DNA of 64,000 nucleotides from JBAYDV01 sp041672845 (GTDB lineage Bacteria > Bacteroidota > Bacteroidia > Bacteroidales > UBA932), in NCBI GenBank assembly GCA_041672845.1, contig JBAYYV010000002.1:1-64000 (forward strand), given 5' to 3'. The position numbers were made by a program, and so were the translations under genes. Below, piece after piece: positions 28,517-38,026 of this stretch (its first letter is position 1; each line of letters opens with the position of its first letter). The notes under the pieces were generated by a model. It had not been told where the DNA came from and made no database searches. It saw nothing but the letters and a program-made list of their open reading frames with translations.

Positions 28517-29384
28517 TATTCTCTCTAGTATAAATTATTACTTTATCTTTATTTAAAGCATCTTTCAGAAGATTTCGTCCCAAATTAACTAAAAGTTCAT
28601 TTTTTCTTTTATTAAGAATTATTTCTTTAATTCTCGCTTTGTTATATTCAAACGGAGAAAGCTCATTAGGAGCTATTCTTTTTCTAACATAAACTAAATA
28701 AAGTGCACCTTTTGATTCTTTTTCAATATAATCTCTTTTATCCAAGGCTTCCTCTATTGATGGAATATCTATTAGTAATTCTCTACATATTACACTAATC
28801 GATATCCATTCGTCATCAAAATCTATATATTTATCAGCAGATACATAACATAAATCGGTAAGCCTACTATAATCATTTACATCATCTGATAAATATAATT
28901 TCTTAATCACAGAAAGATTTGGTGAATCTGTAGATATTTTAATATACCTAGCTTTCACGATGGATTCATTGTATGTGAAACTCTGTGGATGATTATTATA
29001 ATATAAGTTTAATTCGTCATTAGTCACTACAGTATCTAATTTTTCTGATACATAAGATTTTTGATACCTATAAACAAGTAAAGACCTTCTATACTTTTCT
29101 AACTCTTTAGAAACATCTAATTCCTCATGTGATAATTCTTTTTCAGCCATATAAAGTATAAGTTCTTCTTTAGCCCAAGAATGAATATATGATGTAATAA
29201 TATGTGCACTATCCTCTGGACTTGCATTTTCTGGAATCAATCCTTTAAGATCTTTTTTATAAAGTAAATCTCCCTGTACTCGAGCTACTACTTCTCCATT
29301 GAAAAGTTTATCGGTTAATCTACAAGAAGGAAGTAACATTATCGATAATATTAACGTGAATATAAGGACAAGGGATTTTCTCAT
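28509..29384 (-). CDS. Lipoprotein, SurA/PpiC-related chaperone-like
   Basis: A 291-residue lipoprotein with lipobox LLPSC (Cys21). The N-terminal pattern VVARVQGDLLYKKDLKGLIPE resembles the start of SurA/PrsA proteins. The rest is helical, with no recognisable parvulin catalytic module. Being between guaB and the SurA-like gene, with 3 bases and an 8-base overlap, it is probably a partner chaperone for outer-membrane proteins. That function is inferred from context. Confidence 0.7.
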   Translation of the reverse strand: MRKSLVLIFTLILSIMLLPSCRLTDKLFNGEVVARVQGDLLYKKDLKGLIPENASPEDSAHIITSYIHSWAKEELILYMAEKELSHEELDVSKELEKYRRSLLVYRYQKSYVSEKLDTVVTNDELNLYYNNHPQSFTYNESIVKARYIKISTDSPNLSVIKKLYLSDDVNDYSRLTDLCYVSADKYIDFDDEWISISVICRELLIDIPSIEEALDKRDYIEKESKGALYLVYVRKRIAPNELSPFEYNKARIKEIILNKRKNELLVNLGRNLLKDALNKDKVIIYTRENNE

Positions 29385-29387
29385 ATT

Positions 29388-30857
29388 TTATCTACTATAA
29401 TTAGGAGCCTCATTAGTAATAGTAACATTATGTGGATGATTTTCTACTACACCAGCTGCTGTTACTCTTATAAATTTAGCTTTCTGAAGATCTTTTAAAG
29501 TTTTAGCTCCACAATATCCCATACCTGCACGCAAACCTCCTAACATCTGGAAGATTACTTCAGCTAATGTGCCTTTATAAGGAACCTGAGCCACAATACC
29601 TTCTGGTACTAATTTCTTAACATCACTTTCCATTTCTTGGAAATATCTATCTTTAGAACCTTTTTGCATAGCTTCCAAAGAACCCATACCTCTATATGAT
29701 TTATATTTTCTGCCATTAAGAATAGTGGTTTCTCCTGGAGATTCTTCTACACCAGCAAAAAGTGAACCTGCCATAACACTTTGGGCCCCACCTGCAAATG
29801 CCTTAACCATATCACCAGAATATCTAATACCACCATCAGCTATAATAGGAATACCTCTTCCTTTAAGAGCATTGGCAGCAGCCATAACAGCAGACAACTG
29901 AGGAACGCCGACACCTGCAATAATTCTAGTAGTACAAATAGATCCTGGACCTATACCTACTTTTACAGCATCAGCACCTGCATCAGCTAAAGCTAAAGCT
30001 CCTTCACCTGTAGCGACATTACCTACTACTAATTGTATATTTGGAAATTTTTCTCTTACTTTTTTAATAACATCCAAAACATATACAGAATGTCCATGAG
30101 CCGTATCTATTACTAAAGCATCAGTTCCTACATTAACTAATCTTTCTACATTTTCCATAGTATTAACATTAACACCTACAGCTGCTGCAGCTAACAAGCG
30201 ACCTCTAAAGTCTTTACTAGCAATAGGATTATCTCTAACCTTCATAATATCCTTATATGTAATTAGACCAGCTAATTTTCCATCCTCATCTACTACTAAT
30301 AATTTCTCTATTTTATACTTTTTAAGTAATTCAGTAGCTTCTATATGATTTGTCCCTTTATGAGTAGTAATTAAATGTTCTTTAGTCATTACTTCAGATA
30401 CAGACAAACCTATATTATCTTGGAAACGAAGATCTCTATTAGTAACAATACCGGCTAGCATTCCATGATTATCTACTACTGGAATACCTCCAATATGATT
30501 TTGCTTCATAATATTTAAAGCATCTCCTATAGTAGCTTCTGGATGAATAATTATAGGGTCATAAATCATACCATTTTCAGCCCTTTTCACTTTTCTTACT
30601 TCCTCTGCTTGTTTTTCAATAGACATATTTTTATGGATGACTCCAATACCTCCTACTCTAGCTATAGCAATAGCTAATTCAGCTTCTGTAACAGTATCCA
30701 TAGCACTAGAAACTATAGGAGCTTGAAGCTTTATTTCTCTAGTAAAATTAGTTTCTACTGACACATCCCGAGGTAATACCTCTGAACGTGCAGGTACTAA
30801 AAGGACATCATCGAATGTTAATCCTTCTGGAATATTGATGTTATTATAATTCTGCAT
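29388..30857 (-). CDS. guaB: IMP dehydrogenase
   Basis: Oxidises IMP to XMP, the committed step of GTP synthesis. 489 residues. A TIM barrel is interrupted by two CBS domains (about 95-210). The catalytic Cys is in GPGSICTTRIIAG, the flap in YRGMGSLEAM, and the C-terminus is of the normal bacterial type. It leads a unit with the lipoprotein, SurA-like and OstA-like genes. A TATATTTG -7 element lies upstream (30880-30887, minus). Confidence 0.96.
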   Translation of the reverse strand: MQNYNNINIPEGLTFDDVLLVPARSEVLPRDVSVETNFTREIKLQAPIVSSAMDTVTEAELAIAIARVGGIGVIHKNMSIEKQAEEVRKVKRAENGMIYDPIIIHPEATIGDALNIMKQNHIGGIPVVDNHGMLAGIVTNRDLRFQDNIGLSVSEVMTKEHLITTHKGTNHIEATELLKKYKIEKLLVVDEDGKLAGLITYKDIMKVRDNPIASKDFRGRLLAAAAVGVNVNTMENVERLVNVGTDALVIDTAHGHSVYVLDVIKKVREKFPNIQLVVGNVATGEGALALADAGADAVKVGIGPGSICTTRIIAGVGVPQLSAVMAAANALKGRGIPIIADGGIRYSGDMVKAFAGGAQSVMAGSLFAGVEESPGETTILNGRKYKSYRGMGSLEAMQKGSKDRYFQEMESDVKKLVPEGIVAQVPYKGTLAEVIFQMLGGLRAGMGYCGAKTLKDLQKAKFIRVTAAGVVENHPHNVTITNEAPNYSR

Positions 30858-30879
30858 ATGACTTATTATTTTTAACTTA

Positions 30880-30887
30880 CAAATATA
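30880..30887 (-). promoter_or_regulatory. Probable -7 element of guaB
   Basis: TATATTTG on the minus strand, 22 bases before the guaB ATG, within a 39-base gap. No well-spaced TTTG was found; the -33 position would lie in the end of the radical SAM gene. Confidence 0.4.
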
Positions 30888-30896
30888 ATAAAAATA

Positions 30897-31814
30897 TCAT
30901 AGACGAGAGCCTTGAAAAGCATTCCTCTCTTCTAGTCTTTTTTCAAGCATTTTAATTAATTCTGGATTACGGATTTTACCCCATGGGGTTTTACTCACAA
31001 AACGAGGTGGAACTTCTCCTGCAAAACGCTCTATATATAAATTAGGACTTAATCTCTCTAATAAATCTATAAAAAAATCTATATAGGATTCTAATGAAAA
31101 TTCAACAAAATCTGTAGGGTGAGCAGCATATTCTTTTTCCATAGCAGTATTTTTAAATATTTGTAACTGATGGAATTTGATAGAATTTATTGGCAAATCA
31201 TTTATCATAGGAGCATATGCTAACATATCTTCTCTAGTTTCCCCTGGTAACCCCAAAATAAAATGAGCCCCTACATCTAAGCCTCTTTCAGCAGTCATTT
31301 TCACTGCTTTCTGAGCTTGCTCGAAAGTATGACATCTATTTACTCGTTCTAATGTTCTATTATAACATGATTCTATTCCATATTCTATTATTACAACATT
31401 ATTTTTAGACAATGAAACTAAATAATCTAATTTTTCTTCATCTACACAGTCTGGACGTGTACCGATCACTATCCCTACTACTTTAGGATGAGAAAGAGCT
31501 TCTTCATACCTTTTTTTTAATACATCTAAAGTATCATATGTATTAGTATATGCCTGAAAATAAGCTAGAAATTTATCACAATTTCTATATCTTCTACTAT
31601 GGAATTCTATACCTTCATTTATTTGATTTAATATAGATTTATCCTTAGTACTATAATTTGGATGAAAAGCATTATTATCACAAAAAGTACAGCCACCTAC
31701 AGATAATTTTCCATCTCTATTTGGACAAGTAAATCCTGCATCTATGACGACTTTTTGTAATCGAGAACCATATTTATTTTTAAAATAACCTACGAAAGAA
31801 TTATATCTTTTCAT
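30897..31814 (-). CDS. Radical SAM protein, YhcC family
   Basis: A 305-residue radical SAM enzyme. The cluster cysteines are in TCPNRDGKLSVGGCTFC, with the wide first spacing (11 residues) seen in the YhcC/TIGR01212 group rather than CxxxCxxC. Elp3-like features such as HFILGLPGETREDML and FHQLQIFKNTAM follow. The reaction is unknown. It lies 4 bases after the YhcH-like gene. Confidence 0.88.
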   Translation of the reverse strand: MKRYNSFVGYFKNKYGSRLQKVVIDAGFTCPNRDGKLSVGGCTFCDNNAFHPNYSTKDKSILNQINEGIEFHSRRYRNCDKFLAYFQAYTNTYDTLDVLKKRYEEALSHPKVVGIVIGTRPDCVDEEKLDYLVSLSKNNVVIIEYGIESCYNRTLERVNRCHTFEQAQKAVKMTAERGLDVGAHFILGLPGETREDMLAYAPMINDLPINSIKFHQLQIFKNTAMEKEYAAHPTDFVEFSLESYIDFFIDLLERLSPNLYIERFAGEVPPRFVSKTPWGKIRNPELIKMLEKRLEERNAFQGSRL

Positions 31815-31818
31815 CTGA

Positions 31819-32319
31819 TTATTTAGTTTTAGATGTATTTTTAATATCTACTTTTTCTATATTATCTGTTATAGCTATTTTGAAAATAGCTTTCCTAATT
31901 TTTCCTTCTCCGATTAAAGGCATATGAGCATCAGAAGGAAAACATATTACAAACTGATCTATGCCATTAGTTAAATAAACTTTAGGATCATCATCTAAAA
32001 AAGTAATATCAAAAGCTGGGTCATACTTTATGTTAGGTGCTTGGAAATCACAGTCCATTCTATTTTTAAAACCGATAATTTCTTCACCTTTTAATAATAC
32101 ATGAATATCTACGAAAGAATCATGCACTTCTAATTTAGCATCATCTATATTTTTCGCATTTCCTTCCCATATAGAACACCATACTTTATCACCTTTAATA
32201 GGATATTTACCTACTTCAAGTTCTTGTAATTTATTCTCTTTTAGAAATTTATAAACTAAGCCAAAATACTCTCCAAAATCAGCGTATTTTTCGAAAGAAT
32301 TAATAGAATCTATTATCAT
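31819..32319 (-). CDS. YhcH/YjgK/YiaL-family protein
   Basis: A 166-residue cupin-like protein (DUF386). The family's marks are a His/Glu-rich middle (EVHDSFVDIHVLLKGEEIIGF) and the FPSDAHMPLIGEGKIRKAIFKI segment. E. coli members occur with sugar-acid or sialic-acid genes, but here it is paired with a radical SAM gene, so the substrate is unknown. A TATTTTTG -7 element lies 15 bases upstream. Confidence 0.85.
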   Translation of the reverse strand: MIIDSINSFEKYADFGEYFGLVYKFLKENKLQELEVGKYPIKGDKVWCSIWEGNAKNIDDAKLEVHDSFVDIHVLLKGEEIIGFKNRMDCDFQAPNIKYDPAFDITFLDDDPKVYLTNGIDQFVICFPSDAHMPLIGEGKIRKAIFKIAITDNIEKVDIKNTSKTK

Positions 32320-32334
32320 AACATTTAATTTTCA

Positions 32335-32363
32335 CAAAAATAAAGAAATAATTGTTATATTTG
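32335..32363. promoter_or_regulatory. Divergent -7 elements (YhcH-like / small hypothetical)
   Basis: A minus-strand TATTTTTG at 32335-32342 serves the YhcH-like gene. A plus-strand TATATTTG at 32356-32363 serves the gene starting at 32394. The two are 13 bases apart. Confidence 0.5.
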
Positions 32364-32393
32364 GCTACAATATTAAAATGTAATAATAAAATT

Positions 32394-32675
32394 ATGGATC
32401 TAAGAGTAGCAAAAAAAGATGTTCATTTCTTTACAGATGAATTTATAGATGATGCTTTTTTAAGTATGTCATTTTTAAAAGATGAAAAACAAGTAAATAA
32501 AATAGTAAATTTAGTAAATAAAGTTATCGATAATCATGATGATATGATTGACCAAATTAATCATCCTATAGGAGATAATATGAGAAAATATTACCGTACT
32601 ATTATGGAAAAATATTTAACAGATATCGATAATATGTACACTAAATTAGCGGATATACATCATACTAAAAAATAA
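32394..32675 (+). CDS. Small helical protein of unknown function
   Basis: A 93-residue charged, probably all-helical protein starting MDLRVAKKDV. I think of similar small uncharacterised Bacteroidales proteins but cannot name a family. The start at 32394 is preferred because an upstream alternative at 32352 would lie on top of the -7 element at 32356-32363. No membrane segment or known motif is visible. A bidirectional terminator follows 21 bases later. No function is proposed. Confidence 0.75.
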   Translation: MDLRVAKKDVHFFTDEFIDDAFLSMSFLKDEKQVNKIVNLVNKVIDNHDDMIDQINHPIGDNMRKYYRTIMEKYLTDIDNMYTKLADIHHTKK

Positions 32676-32696
32676 ATTCATACATTTATATAGAAT

Positions 32697-32728
32697 AAAA
32701 GGTCGATGATAATTCATCGACCTTTTTT
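32697..32728. terminator. Bidirectional terminator
   Basis: A 13-bp perfect stem (AAAAGGTCGATGA and its complement, 4-base loop) flanked by A and T runs. It lies between the small hypothetical (plus) and the M20 peptidase (minus). Confidence 0.9.
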
Positions 32729-32745
32729 AATATTTATATCTTTAA

Positions 32746-34113
32746 TTATAGTTCTGCAAAATATTTGTAAAACAGTGGAATAGTATTAATACCATTAAAG
32801 AATTGTTCCAATGGATAATTCTCATTAGGTGAATGAATATTATCTGAACTTAAACCAAATCCCATAAGAATAGATTTAACTCCTAAAATTCTTTCAAAAG
32901 CAGAAATAATAGGGATAGATCCTCCTGAACGATAAGGAATAGGTGTTTTACCGTACATATCAATAAAAGCTTTTTCAGCAGCCTTGTATGCAGGTAAATC
33001 TATAGAACAAACATAAGAAGGTCCACCATGCATAGGGGTTACTTTTACATCTACATAATCAGGAGCTATTTTTTCAAAATATTTTTTAAATAATTTAGAA
33101 ATTTTTTCATGATTTTGATTAGGAACTAATCTACAACTAATTTTAGCATGTGCTGATGCAGGAAGGACAGTTTTGGCACCTTCACCAGTATAACCACCCC
33201 AAATACCACATACATCAAAAGTGGGTCTAATACCTGTTCTTTCATCTGTAGAAAAACCTTTTTCACCACAAAGAGCTTTTACCCCAATAGATTTTTTATA
33301 ATCTATTTCATTATAAGGAGCCTGAGCCATCAATTTTCTTTCTGCTACTGATACTTCTAATACATCATCATAAAAACCAGGTATAGTAATATGTCCTTTT
33401 TCATCTAACATATCAGCTATCATTTTAGATAATACATTAATAGGATTAGCTACAGCACCACCGAAAATACCTGAATGAAGGTCAGCATTAGGACCTTGAA
33501 CATCTACTTGCCAATATGATAATCCTCTTAATCCTGTAGTAATAGAAGGAACATCAGGCGCTATCATACCAGTATCTGATACTAAAATAATATCAGTCTT
33601 TAACATTTCTTTATGATCTTCACAGAATTTAGGAAGAGAAGGAGAACCTATTTCTTCTTCACCTTCTAACATGAATTTTACATTAGTTTTAAGATTATTA
33701 GTTTTAACTAAATATTCAAAAGCTTTAGCATGCATAAAAGACTGACCTTTATCATCATCAGCACCTCTAGCCCAGATAATACCATCTTTAACTACAGGTT
33801 CAAAAGGCTTTGTATTCCATTCATTTATAGGATCTACAGGCATAACATCCATATGACCATATACTGTAACAGTTTTGGCCGATGGATCTATTATTTTTTC
33901 ACCATAAGCTACTGGATTTCCTTCAGTTTGATATACTTCAGCACGATCACAACCAGCTTCTTTTAATAGTTCTACCCAGCGTTCAGCGGCTTTTTGCATA
34001 TCTTTTTTATGCTCAGATTCTGAAGATATCGATGGAATACGTATTAGAGAAAATAATTCTTCTAAAAAACGATCTTTATTAGCATCGATATATTTTCTAA
34101 TTTCATTTTTCAT
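32746..34113 (-). CDS. M20-family dipeptidase
   Basis: A 455-residue zinc dipeptidase. Metal and catalytic residues are visible: YGHMDVMPVDP (His, catalytic Asp), RGADDDKGQS (bridging Asp), EGEEEIGS (catalytic Glu and ligand) and, near the end, the ligand His in DNIHSPNENY. A dimerisation lid domain sits between about 205 and 360. No signal peptide, so probably cytoplasmic and used for peptide nutrition. Two bases separate its start from the stop of the upstream kinase-like gene, so it may be read with that pair. Confidence 0.92.
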   Translation of the reverse strand: MKNEIRKYIDANKDRFLEELFSLIRIPSISSESEHKKDMQKAAERWVELLKEAGCDRAEVYQTEGNPVAYGEKIIDPSAKTVTVYGHMDVMPVDPINEWNTKPFEPVVKDGIIWARGADDDKGQSFMHAKAFEYLVKTNNLKTNVKFMLEGEEEIGSPSLPKFCEDHKEMLKTDIILVSDTGMIAPDVPSITTGLRGLSYWQVDVQGPNADLHSGIFGGAVANPINVLSKMIADMLDEKGHITIPGFYDDVLEVSVAERKLMAQAPYNEIDYKKSIGVKALCGEKGFSTDERTGIRPTFDVCGIWGGYTGEGAKTVLPASAHAKISCRLVPNQNHEKISKLFKKYFEKIAPDYVDVKVTPMHGGPSYVCSIDLPAYKAAEKAFIDMYGKTPIPYRSGGSIPIISAFERILGVKSILMGFGLSSDNIHSPNENYPLEQFFNGINTIPLFYKYFAEL

Positions 34114-34114
34114 T

Positions 34115-36097
34115 TTATATATTTTTAAAATTGATTATATATATTAATTTCACATGTTTTGAATTACTTTCATCTTTATAAACACGCCCACCATAATGTC
34201 CCACAAAATGTATATTTAACTGACTCTTAACTCTTACATATACATCCATAGCATCTTCTAACATAGGAGAATTTTCTAAACTTAGGAAAACATTATTCCC
34301 GTCTTTCCACCATCTAGCTTTCACTTCATACTTTTTATTTTCTACAGTTAAATGAATAAAAGTTCTATCTATAAATTTGGCAAATAGTATAGGATCCATA
34401 TTACAAACTAAAGAATCAAATTCTAAAGACATATCTGTACAGAGAACATTATATTTAGAAGACCCAGCTTTAGCCATTTGATCTTTAATAATAGGAACTA
34501 AATTTATTTTTTGATCTACATATAATATTTTCTTCATTTCAAGGCGAGAAAATAACAACATATTTTCTAAATAATACATTAATATATCAGTATTCCTTTT
34601 CATAGACTTTCTAGCAGCTATTTTTTCTTCTTCTGAAAAAATCTGCTTAGCACTCGTTAATAAATTAACATCATACATTAGGTTATCTAATGGTTTAGAT
34701 ATAGCATTACTAATACTCGACTGGAGATCTCCTTTGGAAATATTTTCTTTAAGCACTGTTTCTACTAATAACTTTTCTTCATTATGTAATTTTTTTCTTT
34801 TTAAAGTAATAACTACAGCTATAATAGCTACTATTAATCCCACTATTAGAATAAGAATTACTGCTATAAAGATTTTTAACATCCTAGAATACCTAACTAA
34901 ATGTTTTTCATTATCCAATAATGATAAATTATTTAACTTCGTAGCAGCATCTACTTCTTTTTCTATATGAGAATAAGTTATAGAATCTAAAAGAGCAAAA
35001 GATTTAACATATTCTTCTTTCAAATTGTTTCGCAAATCCTCATCCTTGTACATTAATTGAATTTTAAGGACAGATAAACTATAGAAATAATTTGGATCAT
35101 AAGCTATTATAATGGGTTGTGCTAAACTTAAATCATCTACTGCTATTTTGTATTTATGCTTTTTATTATAGTAATAAGAGGATTGAATATAATAATCCAT
35201 TCTACTACTAGGATAAAGATTATAAGCATCTGCAGATTTCACTATAGCTCCTATTTTATTAAGATAAACCTTAGCCAAAGATAAATCATTCTTTAAAAGG
35301 TAATATTGATAAATAGTAGTTAATGGACTTTGTTTACTAATTTCATAGGACAAGCTATCATTTATATTGGTAGAATGTATTTCTAAAGAATCTAATATCT
35401 TAAAATCTAATTTAGCATAATAGACTGCTTTTTCGATATCATCAAAGGTATCATAATATATAATAGTTAATAGAGAATATGCCTCATGTAATTCTGTATC
35501 AGAATATTTATTATTCTCTATAGTTATAATTATAGAATCAATATAGTTTTTCACTTTTTCATCATCATAAATTTGATGATAATGAATTGCATGAACTAAT
35601 AGGGCATAATATTTACCTATTCTAGAATCTAAACTATCAGCTATCTTATTTAACCTTTTTATGGATTTATTGGTTTTTATAATATCGCCTAAAAAGACAT
35701 AACTACAAATGTTTTTATAATAAAAATTAAAATAAAGCGTCAAAGAATTGTTTATATGACAATAATGTAAGAATTCTGCATTATATTTATCTAACAATGG
35801 AAAATTTTCATTAGTTTTATAATAAGATAAGATATTTTCATAAACAGTTATTGTTTTGGAAACACTTTCCGTTTTTTTAGCATTTGAAAACATAACCATT
35901 AAAATATCTAACTTTCCATTAATAGTATCATTAATAGTATTCTGATATTTCGAAAGCAAAGTATAAGAAGTCGAATCATCTAATTTAGAAGCTTCATTTA
36001 ATAGTGAATCTACGTTAATATTCTTATTGATATTAATATCCTGTGAAAAAGAAAGGACATTAATAAAAAGGAATAATATAATAATACTTCTTTTCAT
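34115..36097 (-). CDS. TPR protein with degenerate histidine-kinase module
   Basis: A 660-residue protein. Signal peptide (1-18), TPR-like helical sensor region (about 25-400), one membrane helix (about 407-432), then a cytoplasmic part shaped like a histidine kinase. The dimerisation helix reads SSISNAISKPLDNLM (460-474), where an H-box would have SHEIRTPLN: the phospho-accepting His is Asn464. The ATPase-like region (about 530-660) has no N box, DxGxG or GxGLG. It cannot be an ordinary kinase. It may belong to the DUF5112/DUF5113-type Bacteroides proteins, from memory. It starts 2 bases after the intact kinase gene, so the two probably form one signalling unit as heterodimer or regulator. 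No response regulator is adjacent. Confidence 0.75.
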   Translation of the reverse strand: MKRSIIILFLFINVLSFSQDININKNINVDSLLNEASKLDDSTSYTLLSKYQNTINDTINGKLDILMVMFSNAKKTESVSKTITVYENILSYYKTNENFPLLDKYNAEFLHYCHINNSLTLYFNFYYKNICSYVFLGDIIKTNKSIKRLNKIADSLDSRIGKYYALLVHAIHYHQIYDDEKVKNYIDSIIITIENNKYSDTELHEAYSLLTIIYYDTFDDIEKAVYYAKLDFKILDSLEIHSTNINDSLSYEISKQSPLTTIYQYYLLKNDLSLAKVYLNKIGAIVKSADAYNLYPSSRMDYYIQSSYYYNKKHKYKIAVDDLSLAQPIIIAYDPNYFYSLSVLKIQLMYKDEDLRNNLKEEYVKSFALLDSITYSHIEKEVDAATKLNNLSLLDNEKHLVRYSRMLKIFIAVILILIVGLIVAIIAVVITLKRKKLHNEEKLLVETVLKENISKGDLQSSISNAISKPLDNLMYDVNLLTSAKQIFSEEEKIAARKSMKRNTDILMYYLENMLLFSRLEMKKILYVDQKINLVPIIKDQMAKAGSSKYNVLCTDMSLEFDSLVCNMDPILFAKFIDRTFIHLTVENKKYEVKARWWKDGNNVFLSLENSPMLEDAMDVYVRVKSQLNIHFVGHYGGRVYKDESNSKHVKLIYIINFKNI

Positions 36098-36099
36098 TA

Positions 36100-37899
36100 T
36101 TAATTTCCTCCTTTTTTTACAGCTTTTTCATAAATAGGTTTAGAAACTATAGGAAAAACAAATCTAAAACAAGCTCCATTTTTATAATCTTTATCTAGAC
36201 AAATATTTCCTCCTAATAATTCTATAATTTCTTTACAAATACTTAATCCTAAGCCAGTACCGACACCTGTATTATCTTCATTAGTATATCTTGTAAATAC
36301 ATCGTCTTTAATATCCTTAGCTACTCCTACTCCAGTATCTGTAACAGAAATTTCAATATTATCTTTATCTTTCAAGGTTAAAGCCAAGGTAATTTTCCCA
36401 TTTTTTGTAAATTTATTAGCATTGGTCATAAGATTAGTAATCACTTGCTCGATCTTTAAAACAGGCATATTTATTACTTTATCTTCAGAAATACTAGAAT
36501 TTATTTTATAATCAAAAGTATTAACTCCAGGATATGCAGTTTTCACAGTAATAATCATACGCTTAATAAAACTGCAAAGATTAACATCTGTATATTTATA
36601 ATCCGAACCATTGGAAGTTTCACTGATTAGTTCTGTTAAATCAGATACACTATTTTCAATTAATTCTTTACACTGCAACATCATTTCAGGATCATCCTCA
36701 TATTCTATTAACATCTCAGTAAATCCATTAATAGCATTTAAAGGCGTTCTTATCTCATGCCCCATATCTGACAGCACCTTTATTTTATCATTAATAACTT
36801 GAGAAGATTCATACCGAATTTTTTCTAAGTCTTTAGACATTTTTTTATATTTATGATATTTTAATGATAATATAATAAATACTACTATAGTAATAAATAT
36901 TAATATTATAGATAATATCAATAAATTCCTGAGGTTTTTACTCTGCTGAGCTAATTTAGCTCCTGCTTTTTTATCATTCAGCAGCTGAGACTGAAGAGTA
37001 TAAATATCATTATCAGCATAAAGATTTAAGAATAAATCATTTTTTTCAGCATATACTATAGAATCCAACTTAAAAGCTTTTTCTTTTTCTCCTAAAGCAT
37101 AATAAGCATTAGATAAAAGAACTTTTCCTTGATAATAATCATTTCTATCTATTATTTTTTCTCCTTCAAAATATTGATTAAAATAATCAATAGAAGCTTT
37201 ATATTCTCCTGAATAATATTCACCTGTACCATATACAAAAGCTACTTGTTTAAAGTATATATCATCTTTAATAAATAATGATAAATAGTCTTTACTTAAT
37301 TCTAAATATACATTATGCAATACTTTAATTTTTTTCTCCTCACTTTTATCCAACGTATTTCTATTTTTCTCTTTCTGGGCTATAAGATAATATATAGCAA
37401 AAATATTATACATATCTACACCATCCATATATCTAAAATTATCCCAAGACTTTTGAAAGAAAATAGTAGCCAATTTATCTTTACTAAAATATCTATAAAT
37501 CATACCTAAAGATAAATCTGAAATAGCATATCCAAAATCATCATCACGAGCTTTAGCATAAGCATATAATAACTCAGAATATCTAATAGCCGGTACAAAT
37601 TCCCCTTGGTTCGCTAATAATACATTTGCTGTAAATATTACTTTATAGAACATACTCTGATTTTCCATTTTATATTTAGATATCAAAGTATCAGCATATT
37701 TAGTAATAACTTGATAATCATTCACATCTACTAAACCTTTCTGGATAATGAATCTATTACATAAAGAATCCACTAAATGATTATTAGGAAAATCTTGAGG
37801 ATTATTGATAGAATTTTCAGATTCTGGAATAGTACTAGAAGAAAAAATAAACACTAAAAACCCAAATAATAATATATTTATTAAACGAGATATTTTCAT
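36100..37899 (-). CDS. Sensor histidine kinase with TPR sensor region
   Basis: An intact membrane histidine kinase (numbering from the alternative start at 37914, 604 residues). N-terminal signal anchor, helical TPR-like periplasmic part (about 45-320), membrane helix (329-352), H-box SDMGHEIRTPLNAI with His386, N box QVITNLMTNANKFT (490-503), G1 DTGVG (526-530) and G2 GTGLGLSIC (552-560). The start at 37899 (MKISRLINILLF) gives the cleaner signal peptide. It is followed closely by the degenerate kinase-like gene. Neither a response regulator nor an obvious target is in the window, so the stimulus and output are unknown. Confidence 0.9.
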   Translation of the reverse strand: MKISRLINILLFGFLVFIFSSSTIPESENSINNPQDFPNNHLVDSLCNRFIIQKGLVDVNDYQVITKYADTLISKYKMENQSMFYKVIFTANVLLANQGEFVPAIRYSELLYAYAKARDDDFGYAISDLSLGMIYRYFSKDKLATIFFQKSWDNFRYMDGVDMYNIFAIYYLIAQKEKNRNTLDKSEEKKIKVLHNVYLELSKDYLSLFIKDDIYFKQVAFVYGTGEYYSGEYKASIDYFNQYFEGEKIIDRNDYYQGKVLLSNAYYALGEKEKAFKLDSIVYAEKNDLFLNLYADNDIYTLQSQLLNDKKAGAKLAQQSKNLRNLLILSIILIFITIVVFIILSLKYHKYKKMSKDLEKIRYESSQVINDKIKVLSDMGHEIRTPLNAINGFTEMLIEYEDDPEMMLQCKELIENSVSDLTELISETSNGSDYKYTDVNLCSFIKRMIITVKTAYPGVNTFDYKINSSISEDKVINMPVLKIEQVITNLMTNANKFTKNGKITLALTLKDKDNIEISVTDTGVGVAKDIKDDVFTRYTNEDNTGVGTGLGLSICKEIIELLGGNICLDKDYKNGACFRFVFPIVSKPIYEKAVKKGGN

Positions 37900-37965
37900 A
37901 TGGTAATCTTTCATAATAATAATGCTAATTTAATAAATTTTTTTTAAAATCTTTAGCCTTTTAAA

Positions 37966-37973
37966 CAAAGATA
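37966..37973 (-). promoter_or_regulatory. -7 element of the histidine kinase pair
   Basis: TATCTTTG on the minus strand, 66 bases before the kinase ATG and just past the pnp terminator. Confidence 0.45.
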
Positions 37974-37976
37974 AGC

Positions 37977-38009
37977 CATAAAAAAAAGGAGCATAAAATA
38001 TGCTCCTTT
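37977..38009 (-). terminator. Intrinsic terminator of pnp
   Basis: A perfect 11-bp stem (AAAGGAGCATA and complement, 3-base loop) followed on the minus strand by a run of T. It lies 17 bases after the pnp stop. Confidence 0.9.
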
Positions 38010-38026
38010 AATTATTAAATTATTAA

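Noticed and set aside
28509..29384. Calling the lipoprotein an active peptidyl-prolyl isomerase
   Set aside because: No parvulin catalytic module is visible; only the N-terminal pattern and gene context resemble SurA.
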